Shown: positions 1-6,866 of the stretch, piece after piece
How the letters are laid out: every line of letters starts with the position of its first letter
Numbering within the stretch: the stretch's first letter is position 1
Assembly: GCA_937898155.1 (NCBI GenBank)
Contig: CALEJO010000007.1
Location: 1 to 19,890, forward strand
DNA length: 19,890 bases
From: an uncultured Clostridia bacterium
Lineage (GTDB): Bacteria > Bacillota > Clostridia > Oscillospirales > CAG-272
Direction of reading: 5' to 3'
Notes under the pieces: generated by a model
Databases searched by the model: none
Told to the model about the DNA's origin: nothing
What the model saw: the letters and a program-made list of their open reading frames with translations, nothing else
Program-made: the position numbers and the translations under genes

Positions 1-1212
1 GACGTGACGGGCACCTCCTATCCAATCGAATCTCTTTCGCCCGACACCGATTACGAATGCTACGTCGAGGGCGCGCAAGGCAAAAGCCGCGTGCGGCTCG
101 CGCGCACTTGCGCGATCGAGGGCACCGTCGTCAATTATCTGCATCCCCGCGACGGCGCGTATGCCTATTCGGGGCAATATCTTTGCAGTCCGTGCCTCCT
201 CCGTCATCCCGACGGGTATCTGCTCGCGTCGATGGACATCTTCGCGAGCGGAGCGCCGCAGAATCTGACGCTCATCTTCCGCTCGGACGACAACGGCAAA
301 ACGTGGCATTATCAATGCGAGCTTTACCCCTGCTTCTGGGGGCGGATGTTCGTGCATCGCGGCGCGCTTTATATGATAGCTTGCTCGACCGAATACGGCG
401 ATCTTCTGATCGGCCGTTCGGACGACGGCGGCAAGACGTTCGGCGTGCCGACCGTGCTTCTGCGCGGCTCCTGCCACAGCAAAACTGCCGGCGTTCATAA
501 AAATCCACAGCCGCCGATGCTCTATCGCGGCAAGCTCTATATGACGATGGAATGGGGGAGCTGGGGCGAGGGCTATCACGCCGCTATGGTCGCGTCCGTG
601 CCCGAGGAAGCCGACCCGCTCGACGCGGGCGCGTGGCGCTTCACCGAGCCCGTCCGATACGATCCGACGTGGAACGGCGTCGCCGAGGGGAAAAGCACCG
701 GCAATATCGAGGGCACGCTCGCCGTCTTCCCTGACGGAAACTTATATAACGTCATGCGCTACGATATGAGCCGATGCACGCCGTCAAACGGACTCGTGCT
801 CGCGTATCGCGTGAATCCCGACGATCCCGAAGCGCCGCTTCTTTACGATCACGCGATCGCCCTGCCCGGCAATAACAGCAAATTCACGATCCGATACGAT
901 GAGGAAAGGGGATATTATTATACAATCATCAGCCGCATTCTCGGCGTCGGACACGGCGGCGACCGCAATCTGCTCTCGCTGATGCGCTCGCGCGACGGCG
1001 ATCATTGGACGCTCGTCTGCGATCTGATCGACCACCGCGATCTCGATCCGAAAAAGATCGGCTTCCAATACGTCGATTTCTTCTTCGAGGGCGACGATCT
1101 GCTCTGGCTCTGCCGCACCGCGTGGGGCGAGCCGCACAATTTCCACGACGCGAACTATTCCGTCTTCCATCGCACGGCGCATTTCCGCGCGATCGTGCCG
1201 AAATCCGAATAA
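1..1212 (+). CDS. Sialidase-fold (BNR/Asp-box) protein, 5' partial
   Basis: The reading frame is open from the first base, so the gene starts before the window; the GTG at 4 is unlikely to be the real start. The first ~35 residues (SLSPDTDYECYVEG, then SRVRLART) look like the last strands of a fibronectin-III-like domain. The rest is a six-bladed beta-propeller-like region with recognisable Asp boxes: SDDNGKTW near residue 98, SDDGGKTF near 140 and SRDGDHW near 330. These place it in the sialidase/neuraminidase superfamily, whose members are exo-glycosidases or non-catalytic sugar-binding propellers. I could not confidently place the Arg triad and Tyr/Glu nucleophile pair, so the substrate is unknown. 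The signal peptide, if any, lies outside the window. It ends 36 bp before tyrS with no terminator visible. The fold is well supported; sialidase activity is not established. Confidence 0.75.
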   Translation, partial: DVTGTSYPIESLSPDTDYECYVEGAQGKSRVRLARTCAIEGTVVNYLHPRDGAYAYSGQYLCSPCLLRHPDGYLLASMDIFASGAPQNLTLIFRSDDNGKTWHYQCELYPCFWGRMFVHRGALYMIACSTEYGDLLIGRSDDGGKTFGVPTVLLRGSCHSKTAGVHKNPQPPMLYRGKLYMTMEWGSWGEGYHAAMVASVPEEADPLDAGAWRFTEPVRYDPTWNGVAEGKSTGNIEGTLAVFPDGNLYNVMRYDMSRCTPSNGLVLAYRVNPDDPEAPLLYDHAIALPGNNSKFTIRYDEERGYYYTIISRILGVGHGGDRNLLSLMRSRDGDHWTLVCDLIDHRDLDPKKIGFQYVDFFFEGDDLLWLCRTAWGEPHNFHDANYSVFHRTAHFRAIVPKSE

Positions 1213-1248
1213 AAAAATAATATTTCACATAAAAGAGAGGACAAAACA

Positions 1249-2469
1249 ATGAAAATTTACGAAGAACTGCAAGCCAGAGGGCTGATCGCGCAAGTGACGG
1301 ACGAACCCGAGATCCGCGATCTGATCAATCGCGGCGGCGCGAAATTCTATATCGGCTTCGACTGCACGGCGGATAGCTTGACAGCGGGCCATTTCATGGC
1401 GCTGACGATGATGAAGCGTCTGCAAATGGCAGGCAACCAGCCCGTCGCGCTGATCGGCGGCGGCACCACGATGATCGGTGACCCGTCCGGCCGCTCCGAT
1501 ATGCGAAAAATGCTGACAAAAGAGGACATCGACCACAACGCCGAATGCTTCCGCCGCCAGATGGAACGCTTCATCGAATTCGGCGAAGGCAAAGCGATGA
1601 TGGTCAATAACGCGGACTGGCTCCTCGACCTCAATTACGTCGAACTGCTCCGCGAGGTCGGCACCTGCTTCTCGGTCAACAATATGCTCCGCGCGGAATG
1701 TTATAAACAGCGCATGGAGCGCGGACTCAGCTTCTTTGAGTTCAACTATATGATCATGCAGAGCTACGACTTCTACTATCTCTACAAAAAATACGGTTGC
1801 AATATGCAGTTCGGCGGCGACGATCAATGGTCGAATATGCTCGGCGGCACGGAGTTGATCCGCAAAAAGCTCGGCAAGGACGCCTACGCCATGACGATCA
1901 CCCTCTTGACCGACTCGCAGGGACGCAAAATGGGCAAAACCGCCGGCAACGCAGTCTGGCTCGATCCGAACAAGACTTCGCCGTTCGATTTCTATCAGTA
2001 TTGGCGCAACGTCGATGACGCGGACGTGATGAAGTGCATCCGGATGCTGACGTTCATCCCGATCGAAGAGATCGAAGCGATGGATGCTTGGGACGCAAGC
2101 CGCATCAACGAAAAGAAAGAAATTCTCGCATACGAGCTGACCTCGCTCGTCCACGGCGACGAAGAAGCGAAAAAAGCGCAGAATACGTCGCGTTCGCTCT
2201 TCTCCGGCAGCGACACCGAGCATATGCCGACGACCGAAATCGACGCATCCGTGCTGACGGACGGCGCGGTCAACATCATGGACCTCATGGTGGCGGCGAA
2301 GCTCGCGCCCTCCAAGAGCGAAGCGAGACGTCTGATCCAGCAGGGCGGCGTTCTGCTCGACGACGCGAAGGTGGAAGCGATCGACCTTGCGATTTCCGAA
2401 GAAGCACTCCGCGCGGGCGTCGTCATTCGCCGCGGCAAAAAAGTCTTCCAGAAACTGATTTTGAAATGA
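1249..2469 (+). CDS. tyrS: Tyrosyl-tRNA synthetase
   Basis: This 406-residue protein is a class I aminoacyl-tRNA synthetase that charges tRNA-Tyr with tyrosine in the cytoplasm. The HIGH-type signature is TAGH at residues 45-48 within FDCTADSLTAGH. The tyrosine/tRNA core FGGDDQWSNMLGG lies near residues 188-200. The KMSKS loop appears as KMGKT at 227-231. The last ~65 residues (SKSEARRLIQQGGVLLDD and on) form an S4 RNA-binding domain. Length matches the ~400-420 residues usual for bacterial TyrRS. The ATG is preceded by GAGAGG with good spacing. Only 36 bp separate it from the upstream gene, so there is no room for the T-box leader often found before tyrS in Firmicutes. A TAATAT at 1218-1223 could be a -10 element but has no good -35. 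It is followed 9 bp later by the TIM-barrel gene. Confidence 0.97.
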   Translation: MKIYEELQARGLIAQVTDEPEIRDLINRGGAKFYIGFDCTADSLTAGHFMALTMMKRLQMAGNQPVALIGGGTTMIGDPSGRSDMRKMLTKEDIDHNAECFRRQMERFIEFGEGKAMMVNNADWLLDLNYVELLREVGTCFSVNNMLRAECYKQRMERGLSFFEFNYMIMQSYDFYYLYKKYGCNMQFGGDDQWSNMLGGTELIRKKLGKDAYAMTITLLTDSQGRKMGKTAGNAVWLDPNKTSPFDFYQYWRNVDDADVMKCIRMLTFIPIEEIEAMDAWDASRINEKKEILAYELTSLVHGDEEAKKAQNTSRSLFSGSDTEHMPTTEIDASVLTDGAVNIMDLMVAAKLAPSKSEARRLIQQGGVLLDDAKVEAIDLAISEEALRAGVVIRRGKKVFQKLILK

Positions 2470-2478
2470 GGCGATCGT

Positions 2479-3420
2479 ATGAAAATCGGAATTCAAACCG
2501 GTGAACTCATTAAAAATTTCGGCGTGGCAAAGGCATTTGCCATCATCAAGGACGCGGGCTTCGACGTCGTCGATCTCAACCTCGACACGCTGACGGGGCT
2601 TGCGTGGAACGAACTGCGGGAGGGCGCGCCCTCTCCGTTCTTCTCCGACGCGCAAGTGCGCGCGACGTTCGTTCGCGAAGTGCAAGAGGCGTGCAAGACG
2701 ACCGGCGTCGCCGTCGGGCAGGTCCATTCCCTTTTCCCGAACTGGTTCCGCGGGCTCGAAAAAGCCAACGCGAATTTCCGCGAGTGGACGCGCTACGCGA
2801 TCGAGATCACGAAGCTCGTCGGATGCAAAACGCTTGTCGTGCACCCGCTTTTTGAAGGCAGTATGCGCCTCACCCCGACCTCCCGAGAGGAAGAATGGGA
2901 CGTCAATCTCGCGTTCTATTCCTCGCTGATTCCCGATCTGAAAGCGGCGGGCGTCGTCTGCTGTCTCGAAAATATGTGGGGGCAGGACTGGCGCACGAAG
3001 CTCATTTATCGCACGGTCTGCTCCGACGCGTCGGACGCGATCCGCTATATCGACGAGCTCAATTCTCTTGCCGGGGAGCGGCTTTTCGGCTTCTGCCTCG
3101 ACATCGGACACCTGACGCTTCTCGGACTCGACACCTATGAAGCGATCACCGCGCTCGGAAAGGATCGTCTCGTCGCGCTTCACGTGCATGACAATCGCGG
3201 CGTTGACGACGATCACATGATCCCCTACTCGGGCGTGACGATTTGGAACCGTTTTCTGCGCGGACTCCGCGAGATCGGATATACGGGCAATATGAGCTTT
3301 GAAACCGACGGTCAGATGCGCCGTTGCCCGCCCGATTTCATGCCGCAAACCGCCAAAATGATCGCGGAAGTCGGCAAATATTTCGTCGATTGCGTCGAAA
3401 AGACGACGGAAACGGTATGA
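2479..3420 (+). CDS. TIM-barrel sugar phosphate isomerase/epimerase-like protein
   Basis: This 313-residue protein has the AP-endonuclease-2/xylose-isomerase-like TIM-barrel fold. It starts with the typical first strand MKIGIQTGEL, followed by the AGFDVVDLN strand. The usual metal-site residues can be traced: Glu164 in CLENMWG, Asp208 and His211 in CLDIGH, His237 in HVHDN, and Glu275 in SFETDG. Such enzymes isomerise or epimerise sugars, ketoses or inosose derivatives using a divalent metal; the substrate cannot be read from sequence. Start: ATG at 2479 with a GAGG motif at the tyrS stop, 9 bp downstream of tyrS. Its stop overlaps the ATG of the next gene (ATGA), implying translational coupling with the CmpB-like membrane protein. 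There is no signal peptide, so it should be cytoplasmic. Confidence 0.8.
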   Translation: MKIGIQTGELIKNFGVAKAFAIIKDAGFDVVDLNLDTLTGLAWNELREGAPSPFFSDAQVRATFVREVQEACKTTGVAVGQVHSLFPNWFRGLEKANANFREWTRYAIEITKLVGCKTLVVHPLFEGSMRLTPTSREEEWDVNLAFYSSLIPDLKAAGVVCCLENMWGQDWRTKLIYRTVCSDASDAIRYIDELNSLAGERLFGFCLDIGHLTLLGLDTYEAITALGKDRLVALHVHDNRGVDDDHMIPYSGVTIWNRFLRGLREIGYTGNMSFETDGQMRRCPPDFMPQTAKMIAEVGKYFVDCVEKTTETV

Positions 3421-3998
3421 AAAACTCGGAAAAAACACGATATTACGATTTCTCCCTGCGTGAGAATTCGTGGTTTGAGCGGATCGAATATCTGCTCTTC
3501 CTCTTTCTCATCTGCGCGATGATCGGATATCTTTACGAGGTCCTCTATACGCTGATCCTTCACGGCTATCTCGCCAACCGCGGCACGCTCCGCGGTCCGT
3601 ATCTGCCGCTTTACGGCTCCGGCGGGCTGATGCTCTTCTTTCTCTTTTATCGCGCGCGGCGCATTCCGCCTGTCGTCTTCTTCGGCTCGATGCTCGTCAC
3701 GGGCGGCCTCGAATACGGCGTGGGACATCTGCTCCTTTGGATCACAGGGCGGCGCTATTGGAGTTATCGCGGCGCGTTTCTGACCGATCCCGACGCGTTC
3801 GTCTGTCTGCACTCGGTGCTGATCTTCGCGACGCTCGGTGTTCTGCTCGTTTACGCCGTCGCGCCGCTGGTCTATCGGCTCACGTTTCGCCTTTCGCCCA
3901 AGGTGCGCAAGATCGCGTTTTGGTGCATCGCCGCGATCCTCGCGACCGACGCCCTTTTCGCCGTTCTGATCCCCGCCAAAGGCGGACTGGTCGCCTGA
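3417..3998 (+). CDS. ABC_trans_CmpB-type membrane protein (putative ABC transporter permease family)
   Basis: This 193-residue polytopic membrane protein has about five hydrophobic segments. The hallmark is the N-terminal signature combining IGYLYEVLY, the NRGTLRGP loop and the LPLYGSGG turn (residues ~35-75). This is typical of Firmicutes proteins of the PF06541/ABC_trans_CmpB family, annotated as putative ABC permeases although their function is unproven. A conserved RYWSYRG-like motif follows near residue 117. The ATG at 3417 was chosen because it overlaps the previous stop (ATGA); a longer version starting at 3324 would lie almost wholly inside the upstream gene. No ABC ATPase gene is nearby, so a transporter role is only a family label. 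A strong hairpin follows at 4023-4060. Confidence 0.85.
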   Translation: MKNSEKTRYYDFSLRENSWFERIEYLLFLFLICAMIGYLYEVLYTLILHGYLANRGTLRGPYLPLYGSGGLMLFFLFYRARRIPPVVFFGSMLVTGGLEYGVGHLLLWITGRRYWSYRGAFLTDPDAFVCLHSVLIFATLGVLLVYAVAPLVYRLTFRLSPKVRKIAFWCIAAILATDALFAVLIPAKGGLVA

Positions 3999-4022
3999 TT
4001 TTCCGAAAAACCGCATAAAACG

Positions 4023-4060
4023 AACCGCCCCGCATATCCATAAAAGGAATGGGGGCGGTT
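4023..4060 (+). promoter_or_regulatory. Strong hairpin covering the M23 peptidase ribosome binding site (terminator or translational switch)
   Basis: The arms AACCGCCCC (4023-4031) and GGGGCGGTT (4052-4060) are perfectly complementary. Inside them CAT/ATG (4033-4035 with 4049-4051) and TCC/GGA (4037-4039 with 4046-4048) can also pair, leaving an ATAAAA loop. Both possible Shine-Dalgarno stretches for the gene at 4063 (AAGGAA at 4044-4049 and the G-run at 4051-4055) are therefore buried. The following sequence TTTGATGTTTT is a broken T-run, so it may also act as a weak terminator for the upstream gene. Role inferred from sequence only. Confidence 0.55.
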
Positions 4061-4062
4061 TG

Positions 4063-5070
4063 ATGTTTTCCGGGAGCAAAAAACGCAGAATTCTTCTCTC
4101 TGTCACGGCGATTCTCCTTTGCGCCGCGTTCGGCGGCACGGTGCTTTCGCGCGGAGACGTTTTTACCGCGTCCGCAGACGGGACATCCTATATCAAATGG
4201 GTAGACTTCGGCGTGTCCGCGCAGGCGCTCACCGACGCGATGCGTCTCGATATCGAAAGTCACGGCGGCGAAACGCCGCTTTCGTGGATCGACCTGCTCG
4301 CCGCGCTCGCCGCCAAGACCGGCGGCAATTTCCGCGCCTATCGCAAGTCCGCGCTCGACGCCGTTGCCGACGCCCTGCGCGCCGATCCGCACGCCTACGA
4401 CGAGACGAAGTATTTTTCCTATTACCGCGAGGCGTTCGGCGCGGTGCTCGGCGGCATGATCGGCGACTACACCGTTTACGAAAAGACCGACGCGGGCTAT
4501 CGCGCCGTTTCCCGCTACGGACTCAAAGCGTTTTCGCCGATCGCGCGCGGGTTTTCCTATTCCGATTACGACGATTTCGGCGCAGCGCGCTCCTACGGCT
4601 ATCGGCGCGAGCATCTCGGGCACGATCTGCTCGGGAGCATCGGCACGCCTGTCATCGCCGTGGAATCGGGCTACGTCGAGGCACTCGGCTGGAATGCCTA
4701 CGGCGGCTGGCGCATCGGCATCCGCTCGTTCGACGGCAAGCGGTATTACTATTACGCGCATTTGCGAAAGGATCATCCCTATGCCGCCGACCTTGCGGAG
4801 GGTGACGTCGTGACGGCGGGCGAGGTCATCGGCTATCTCGGCATGACGGGATACAGCCAAAAAGAAAACGTCAACGGCATCGAGGTCCCGCATCTGCATT
4901 TCGGCTTACAGCTCATTTTTCACCCCGATCAAAAGGACGGCATGAATCAAATCTGGATCGACTGCTACGCGCTCTGCCGCTTTCTCGCACAAAACAAAAG
5001 CGCCGTCTATCGCGACGGCACGGAATGGCGGGCGGTGAATCCGATCGCGGATTTCACCTTGCCGGATTAA
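4063..5070 (+). CDS. Membrane-anchored M23 (LytM-type) metallopeptidase
   Basis: This 335-residue protein starts with a basic n-region (SKKRRI) and a hydrophobic segment at residues ~10-29, so it is exported as a signal-anchored or secreted protein. The C-terminal half is a peptidase M23 domain that would cleave peptidoglycan cross-bridges or stem peptides. The zinc ligands are the HxxxD motif His184/Asp188 (HLGHD) and His279 of the HxH motif (PHLHF, 277-279). His233 in YYYAHLRK and His277 are the expected catalytic histidines. All key residues are present, so it should be active rather than a degenerate regulator. Residues ~35-175 have no fold that I recognise. The TTG at 4060 and ATG at 4063 are adjacent; I chose ATG. 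The ribosome binding site lies inside the hairpin at 4023-4060. Followed immediately by a terminator. Confidence 0.85.
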   Translation: MFSGSKKRRILLSVTAILLCAAFGGTVLSRGDVFTASADGTSYIKWVDFGVSAQALTDAMRLDIESHGGETPLSWIDLLAALAAKTGGNFRAYRKSALDAVADALRADPHAYDETKYFSYYREAFGAVLGGMIGDYTVYEKTDAGYRAVSRYGLKAFSPIARGFSYSDYDDFGAARSYGYRREHLGHDLLGSIGTPVIAVESGYVEALGWNAYGGWRIGIRSFDGKRYYYYAHLRKDHPYAADLAEGDVVTAGEVIGYLGMTGYSQKENVNGIEVPHLHFGLQLIFHPDQKDGMNQIWIDCYALCRFLAQNKSAVYRDGTEWRAVNPIADFTLPD

Positions 5071-5097
5071 AAAAGACAGCCATCGGCTGTCTTTTTT
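5069..5097. terminator. Bidirectional intrinsic terminator
   Basis: Stem GACAGCC (5075-5081) and GGCTGTC (5085-5091) with an ATC loop, flanked by six A before and six T after. It therefore works in both directions. It lies between the M23 peptidase stop (plus strand) and the stop of the convergent membrane protein gene (minus strand). Confidence 0.9.
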
Positions 5098-5099
5098 CG

Positions 5100-5537
5100 T
5101 TATTCTCCGTCTTGCGGAGTGAAAAGATTGCGATAGGCGCTCGCGTCGCTTTTCTTTTTCGCTTTCGCGGACGCGACGAGGCACCGCACCACCGTCAGAA
5201 GCAATTCAAAAAGTGCAAACACCGCGATCCCGATCAGCGCCGTGCGGTCGTTTTCGATCACGTCTGTGACCGCCACGAACGAAAACGCAAAGGACGCAAC
5301 GACGAGGAGCGCGCGCAGAATCCGCTTGACGTTCGCCGAGGAAATGAACGCGATTTTTTCGATGAAATCGGCAAGCGCCGTCAGCACTGCGAACAGCATC
5401 GACGACCACAGCATCGCGCGGTCAAAATTCTGCTCCGTCGCGATCAGCGCGACGATCCCGAAAAACAGCATCGTGATGAGAAAATAGGTGCCCGTCCGCC
5501 CGACAAATGCGCGGAACTCCGTCCAAAGCTTCTTCAT
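5100..5537 (-). CDS. Small four-helix membrane protein of unknown function
   Basis: A 145-residue protein that I do not recognise. Four hydrophobic segments are visible, beginning with TYFLITMLFFGIVALIA near residue 18, then a segment near 43-60, one near 73-92, and LIGIAVFALFELLLTVVRCLV near 100-122. The tail is short and charged (SAKAKKKSDASAYRN). The frame is open for 20 more codons upstream, but the ATG at 5537 is preferred: it follows an AAAGG motif and lies ~22 nt after the predicted transcription start of the promoter at 5566-5594, which a longer start would overlap. The promoter and the flanking terminators on both sides indicate a stand-alone transcription unit. Confidence 0.7.
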   Translation of the reverse strand: MKKLWTEFRAFVGRTGTYFLITMLFFGIVALIATEQNFDRAMLWSSMLFAVLTALADFIEKIAFISSANVKRILRALLVVASFAFSFVAVTDVIENDRTALIGIAVFALFELLLTVVRCLVASAKAKKKSDASAYRNLFTPQDGE

Positions 5538-5565
5538 AAAGGAAAACGCCTTTCGTTTTTTTCTT

Positions 5566-5594
5566 AGTATACCACACGCCAAGCCAAAAAGCAA
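5566..5594 (-). promoter_or_regulatory. Sigma-A-type promoter for the small membrane protein
   Basis: On the minus strand, TTGCTT (5589-5594) and TATACT (5566-5571) are separated by 17 bp. The start point would fall near 5559, giving a 5' leader of about 22 nt before the ATG at 5537. It lies just beyond the rpmA operon terminator, as expected for an independent gene. Confidence 0.65.
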
Positions 5595-5596
5595 CA

Positions 5597-5630
5597 AAAA
5601 AACGGACTTTCCGAAGAAAGCCCGTTTTCT
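5597..5630 (-). terminator. Intrinsic terminator of the rplU-prp-rpmA operon
   Basis: Read on the minus strand, AAAACGGGCTTTC pairs with GAAAGTCCGTTTT across a TTCG loop (one G-U wobble), giving a C(UUCG)G tetraloop hairpin followed by a run of T. It starts 9 bp after the rpmA stop. On the plus strand the wobble becomes an A/C mismatch, so it favours minus-strand termination. Confidence 0.88.
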
Positions 5631-5638
5631 CTGCTTTT

Positions 5639-5920
5639 TTATTCAGCGGCAACAACGCTGACGCGTTTCTTGTTTGCGCCATAACGCTCAAACTTCACAA
5701 CGCCGTCAACCTTTGCATAAAGCGTGTCGTCGGAACCGATGCCGACATTGACGCCGGGATGCACGTTCGTGCCTCTCTGACGGACGATGATATTGCCCGC
5801 GAGAACGGTCTGACCGTCGGCTTTCTTCACGCCAAGTCTCTGCGCACGGCTATCACGACCGTTTTTCGTGGAGCCGACACCTTTTTTATGAGCAAAAAAT
5901 TGCAAGCCAAGTCTCAACAT
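5639..5920 (-). CDS. rpmA: 50S ribosomal protein L27 with cleavable N-terminal extension
   Basis: This 93-residue protein is L27 of the large ribosomal subunit, whose N-terminus reaches into the peptidyl-transferase centre. The family signature GVGSTKNGRDSRAQRLGVK follows directly after the start, and the core QRGTNVHPGVNVGIGSDDTLYA is typical. The first nine residues, MLRLGLQFF, form the Firmicutes-type extension removed before Ala10 by the Prp protease so that the mature protein begins AHKKG. The prp gene lies just upstream in the same operon. The start has an AGAGGAAGG motif upstream. Last gene of the operon before the terminator; obgE, which often follows rpmA in bacteria, is not here. 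Confidence 0.97.
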   Translation of the reverse strand: MLRLGLQFFAHKKGVGSTKNGRDSRAQRLGVKKADGQTVLAGNIIVRQRGTNVHPGVNVGIGSDDTLYAKVDGVVKFERYGANKKRVSVVAAE

Positions 5921-5968
5921 TTTGGAATACCTTCCTCTCTTACGTAATGTGGGGATGCGAAAAACGCA

Positions 5969-6325
5969 TCAAACAGATTTTTCTTCTGCCTCGACATCCA
6001 GATAGTCACTATACTCTTCCAACATATCCATGAGCTGGTAATAATACCCCTCGATCAGTCCCGAGACGGCATATTGCTTTTCATCCGAGGTGGCGTTTTC
6101 AGGGAGTGCCTCGTCCACCGTCACCGTGATATCCGCCGATTCGTCGTCGATCTCGTATTTGACATCGACACCCCAAACGGTTTCGATCGTATTGATGATC
6201 AGCATCGTCATCGCCGAAAGCGCGGAACAGACGATGTCTGTACCATACTCGCCATACGCGGCGTGCCCGATCTCGTGAAAGCCGTAGAAAATGTTGTTTC
6301 GCTTATAGAATACTACCTTCGTCAT
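5969..6325 (-). CDS. prp: Ribosomal-processing cysteine protease Prp
   Basis: This 118-residue protein belongs to the Prp/YsxB family, which cleaves the N-terminal extension of ribosomal protein L27 in Firmicutes and related phyla. The active-site pair is present at the usual spacing: His21 in EIGHAAYGEYG and Cys33 in TDIVCSALS. The C-terminal part is acidic (DMLEEYSDYLDVEAEE), as is common in this family. The frame could begin at a TTG at 6334 overlapping the rplU stop, but the ATG at 6325 gives 22 residues from Met through the GHA motif, as in family members, so it is preferred. No strong Shine-Dalgarno is visible; translation is probably coupled to rplU, which stops 5 bp upstream. Placement between rplU and rpmA is the classic arrangement. 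Confidence 0.93.
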   Translation of the reverse strand: MTKVVFYKRNNIFYGFHEIGHAAYGEYGTDIVCSALSAMTMLIINTIETVWGVDVKYEIDDESADITVTVDEALPENATSDEKQYAVSGLIEGYYYQLMDMLEEYSDYLDVEAEEKSV

Positions 6326-6330
6326 AGCAA

Positions 6331-6639
6331 TCAACCGAAGATCTTTTCGATCTGCACCTTGGTATAGGGCTGTCTGTGACCGATCTTCTTCTTTTCGTTC
6401 TTTTTGGATTTGTACTTGAGGACCTCGATCTTCTTTCCTTTTCCGTTTTTCAGAACGTTTGCCGTGACGTAAGCACCGTCGACAGTGGGCTTGCCAGCAA
6501 CGAAGTTTTCACCGGAGACCGCGAGAACTTCGTCAAATTTCACGGATTCGCCTTCGGCAACATCGAGTTTTTCCACGTAGATGATGTCGCCTTCCTGAAC
6601 CTTATACTGCTTTCCGCCCGTGACAATAATTGCGAACAT
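6331..6639 (-). CDS. rplU: 50S ribosomal protein L21
   Basis: This 102-residue protein is L21, a 23S rRNA-binding component of the large subunit. The N-terminal MFAIIVTGGKQYKVQEGD and the C-terminal KSKKNEKKKIGHRQPYTKVQIEKI are diagnostic. The ATG at 6639 is chosen over an in-frame start at 6648 because it has GAGAGGTG upstream at the right distance and gives the usual L21 N-terminus. First gene of the rplU-prp-rpmA operon; a promoter at 6724-6753 and a structured leader at 6674-6708 precede it. Confidence 0.97.
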   Translation of the reverse strand: MFAIIVTGGKQYKVQEGDIIYVEKLDVAEGESVKFDEVLAVSGENFVAGKPTVDGAYVTANVLKNGKGKKIEVLKYKSKKNEKKKIGHRQPYTKVQIEKIFG

Positions 6640-6673
6640 GGAAAGCACCTCTCTTTCTTTTATGACTCGCTAA

Positions 6674-6708
6674 ATAAGGCAACGCGACGCGTTTTGATAG
6701 AGCCTTAT
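6674..6708 (-). ncRNA. Candidate L21 leader: nested hairpin in the rplU 5' UTR
   Basis: On the minus strand the leader contains outer arms ATAAGGC and GCCTTAT (perfect 7 bp, plus-strand 6702-6708 and 6674-6680). These enclose an inner perfect palindrome AACGCGTCGCGTT (6681-6693) and an eight-base bulge on one side. It lies between the promoter start (~6717) and the rplU ATG. Ribosomal protein L21 operons in Firmicutes often carry a structured leader thought to bind L21 for autoregulation. The match to that RNA family is inferred from position and structure, not from an alignment. Confidence 0.5.
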
Positions 6709-6723
6709 AATATGCGGCAATCT

Positions 6724-6753
6724 ATTTTATCATAACCGCGTTCGGTTTGTCAA
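6724..6753 (-). promoter_or_regulatory. Sigma-A promoter of rplU-prp-rpmA
   Basis: On the minus strand a perfect -35 TTGACA (6748-6753) and a -10 TAAAAT (6724-6729) are separated by 18 bp. It is the strongest-looking -35 in the window, as expected for a ribosomal protein operon. Confidence 0.82.
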
Positions 6754-6838
6754 TAGGATTTGCAATTTATTTCCGCTTTTTTTGCAAAAAGAACCGGATT
6801 TTTTTACGGCGCGGAAAAGTTTTTCTTTTTTACGGGAA

Positions 6839-6866
6839 ATTCGGAAAAGCCCTTGTTTTTCCGGAA
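6839..6866. promoter_or_regulatory. Operator-like inverted repeat overlapping the -35
   Basis: CGGAAAA (6842-6848) and TTTTCCG (6857-6863) are perfect inverted copies separated by eight bases; with one extra base the symmetry extends outward (TTCGGAAAA and TTTTCCGGAA). It covers the -35 hexamer of the operon promoter, a position where a dimeric repressor would block RNA polymerase. No regulator for it is visible in the window. Confidence 0.4.

Noticed and set aside
1218..1223. TAATAT as a -10 element for tyrS
   Set aside because: No acceptable -35 at 16-18 bp upstream; too weak to annotate.
1225..3438. 737-codon open frame antisense to tyrS and the TIM-barrel gene
   Set aside because: It mirrors two well-conserved genes, has a composition typical of an antisense shadow in GC-rich DNA, and shows no domain or ribosome binding site.
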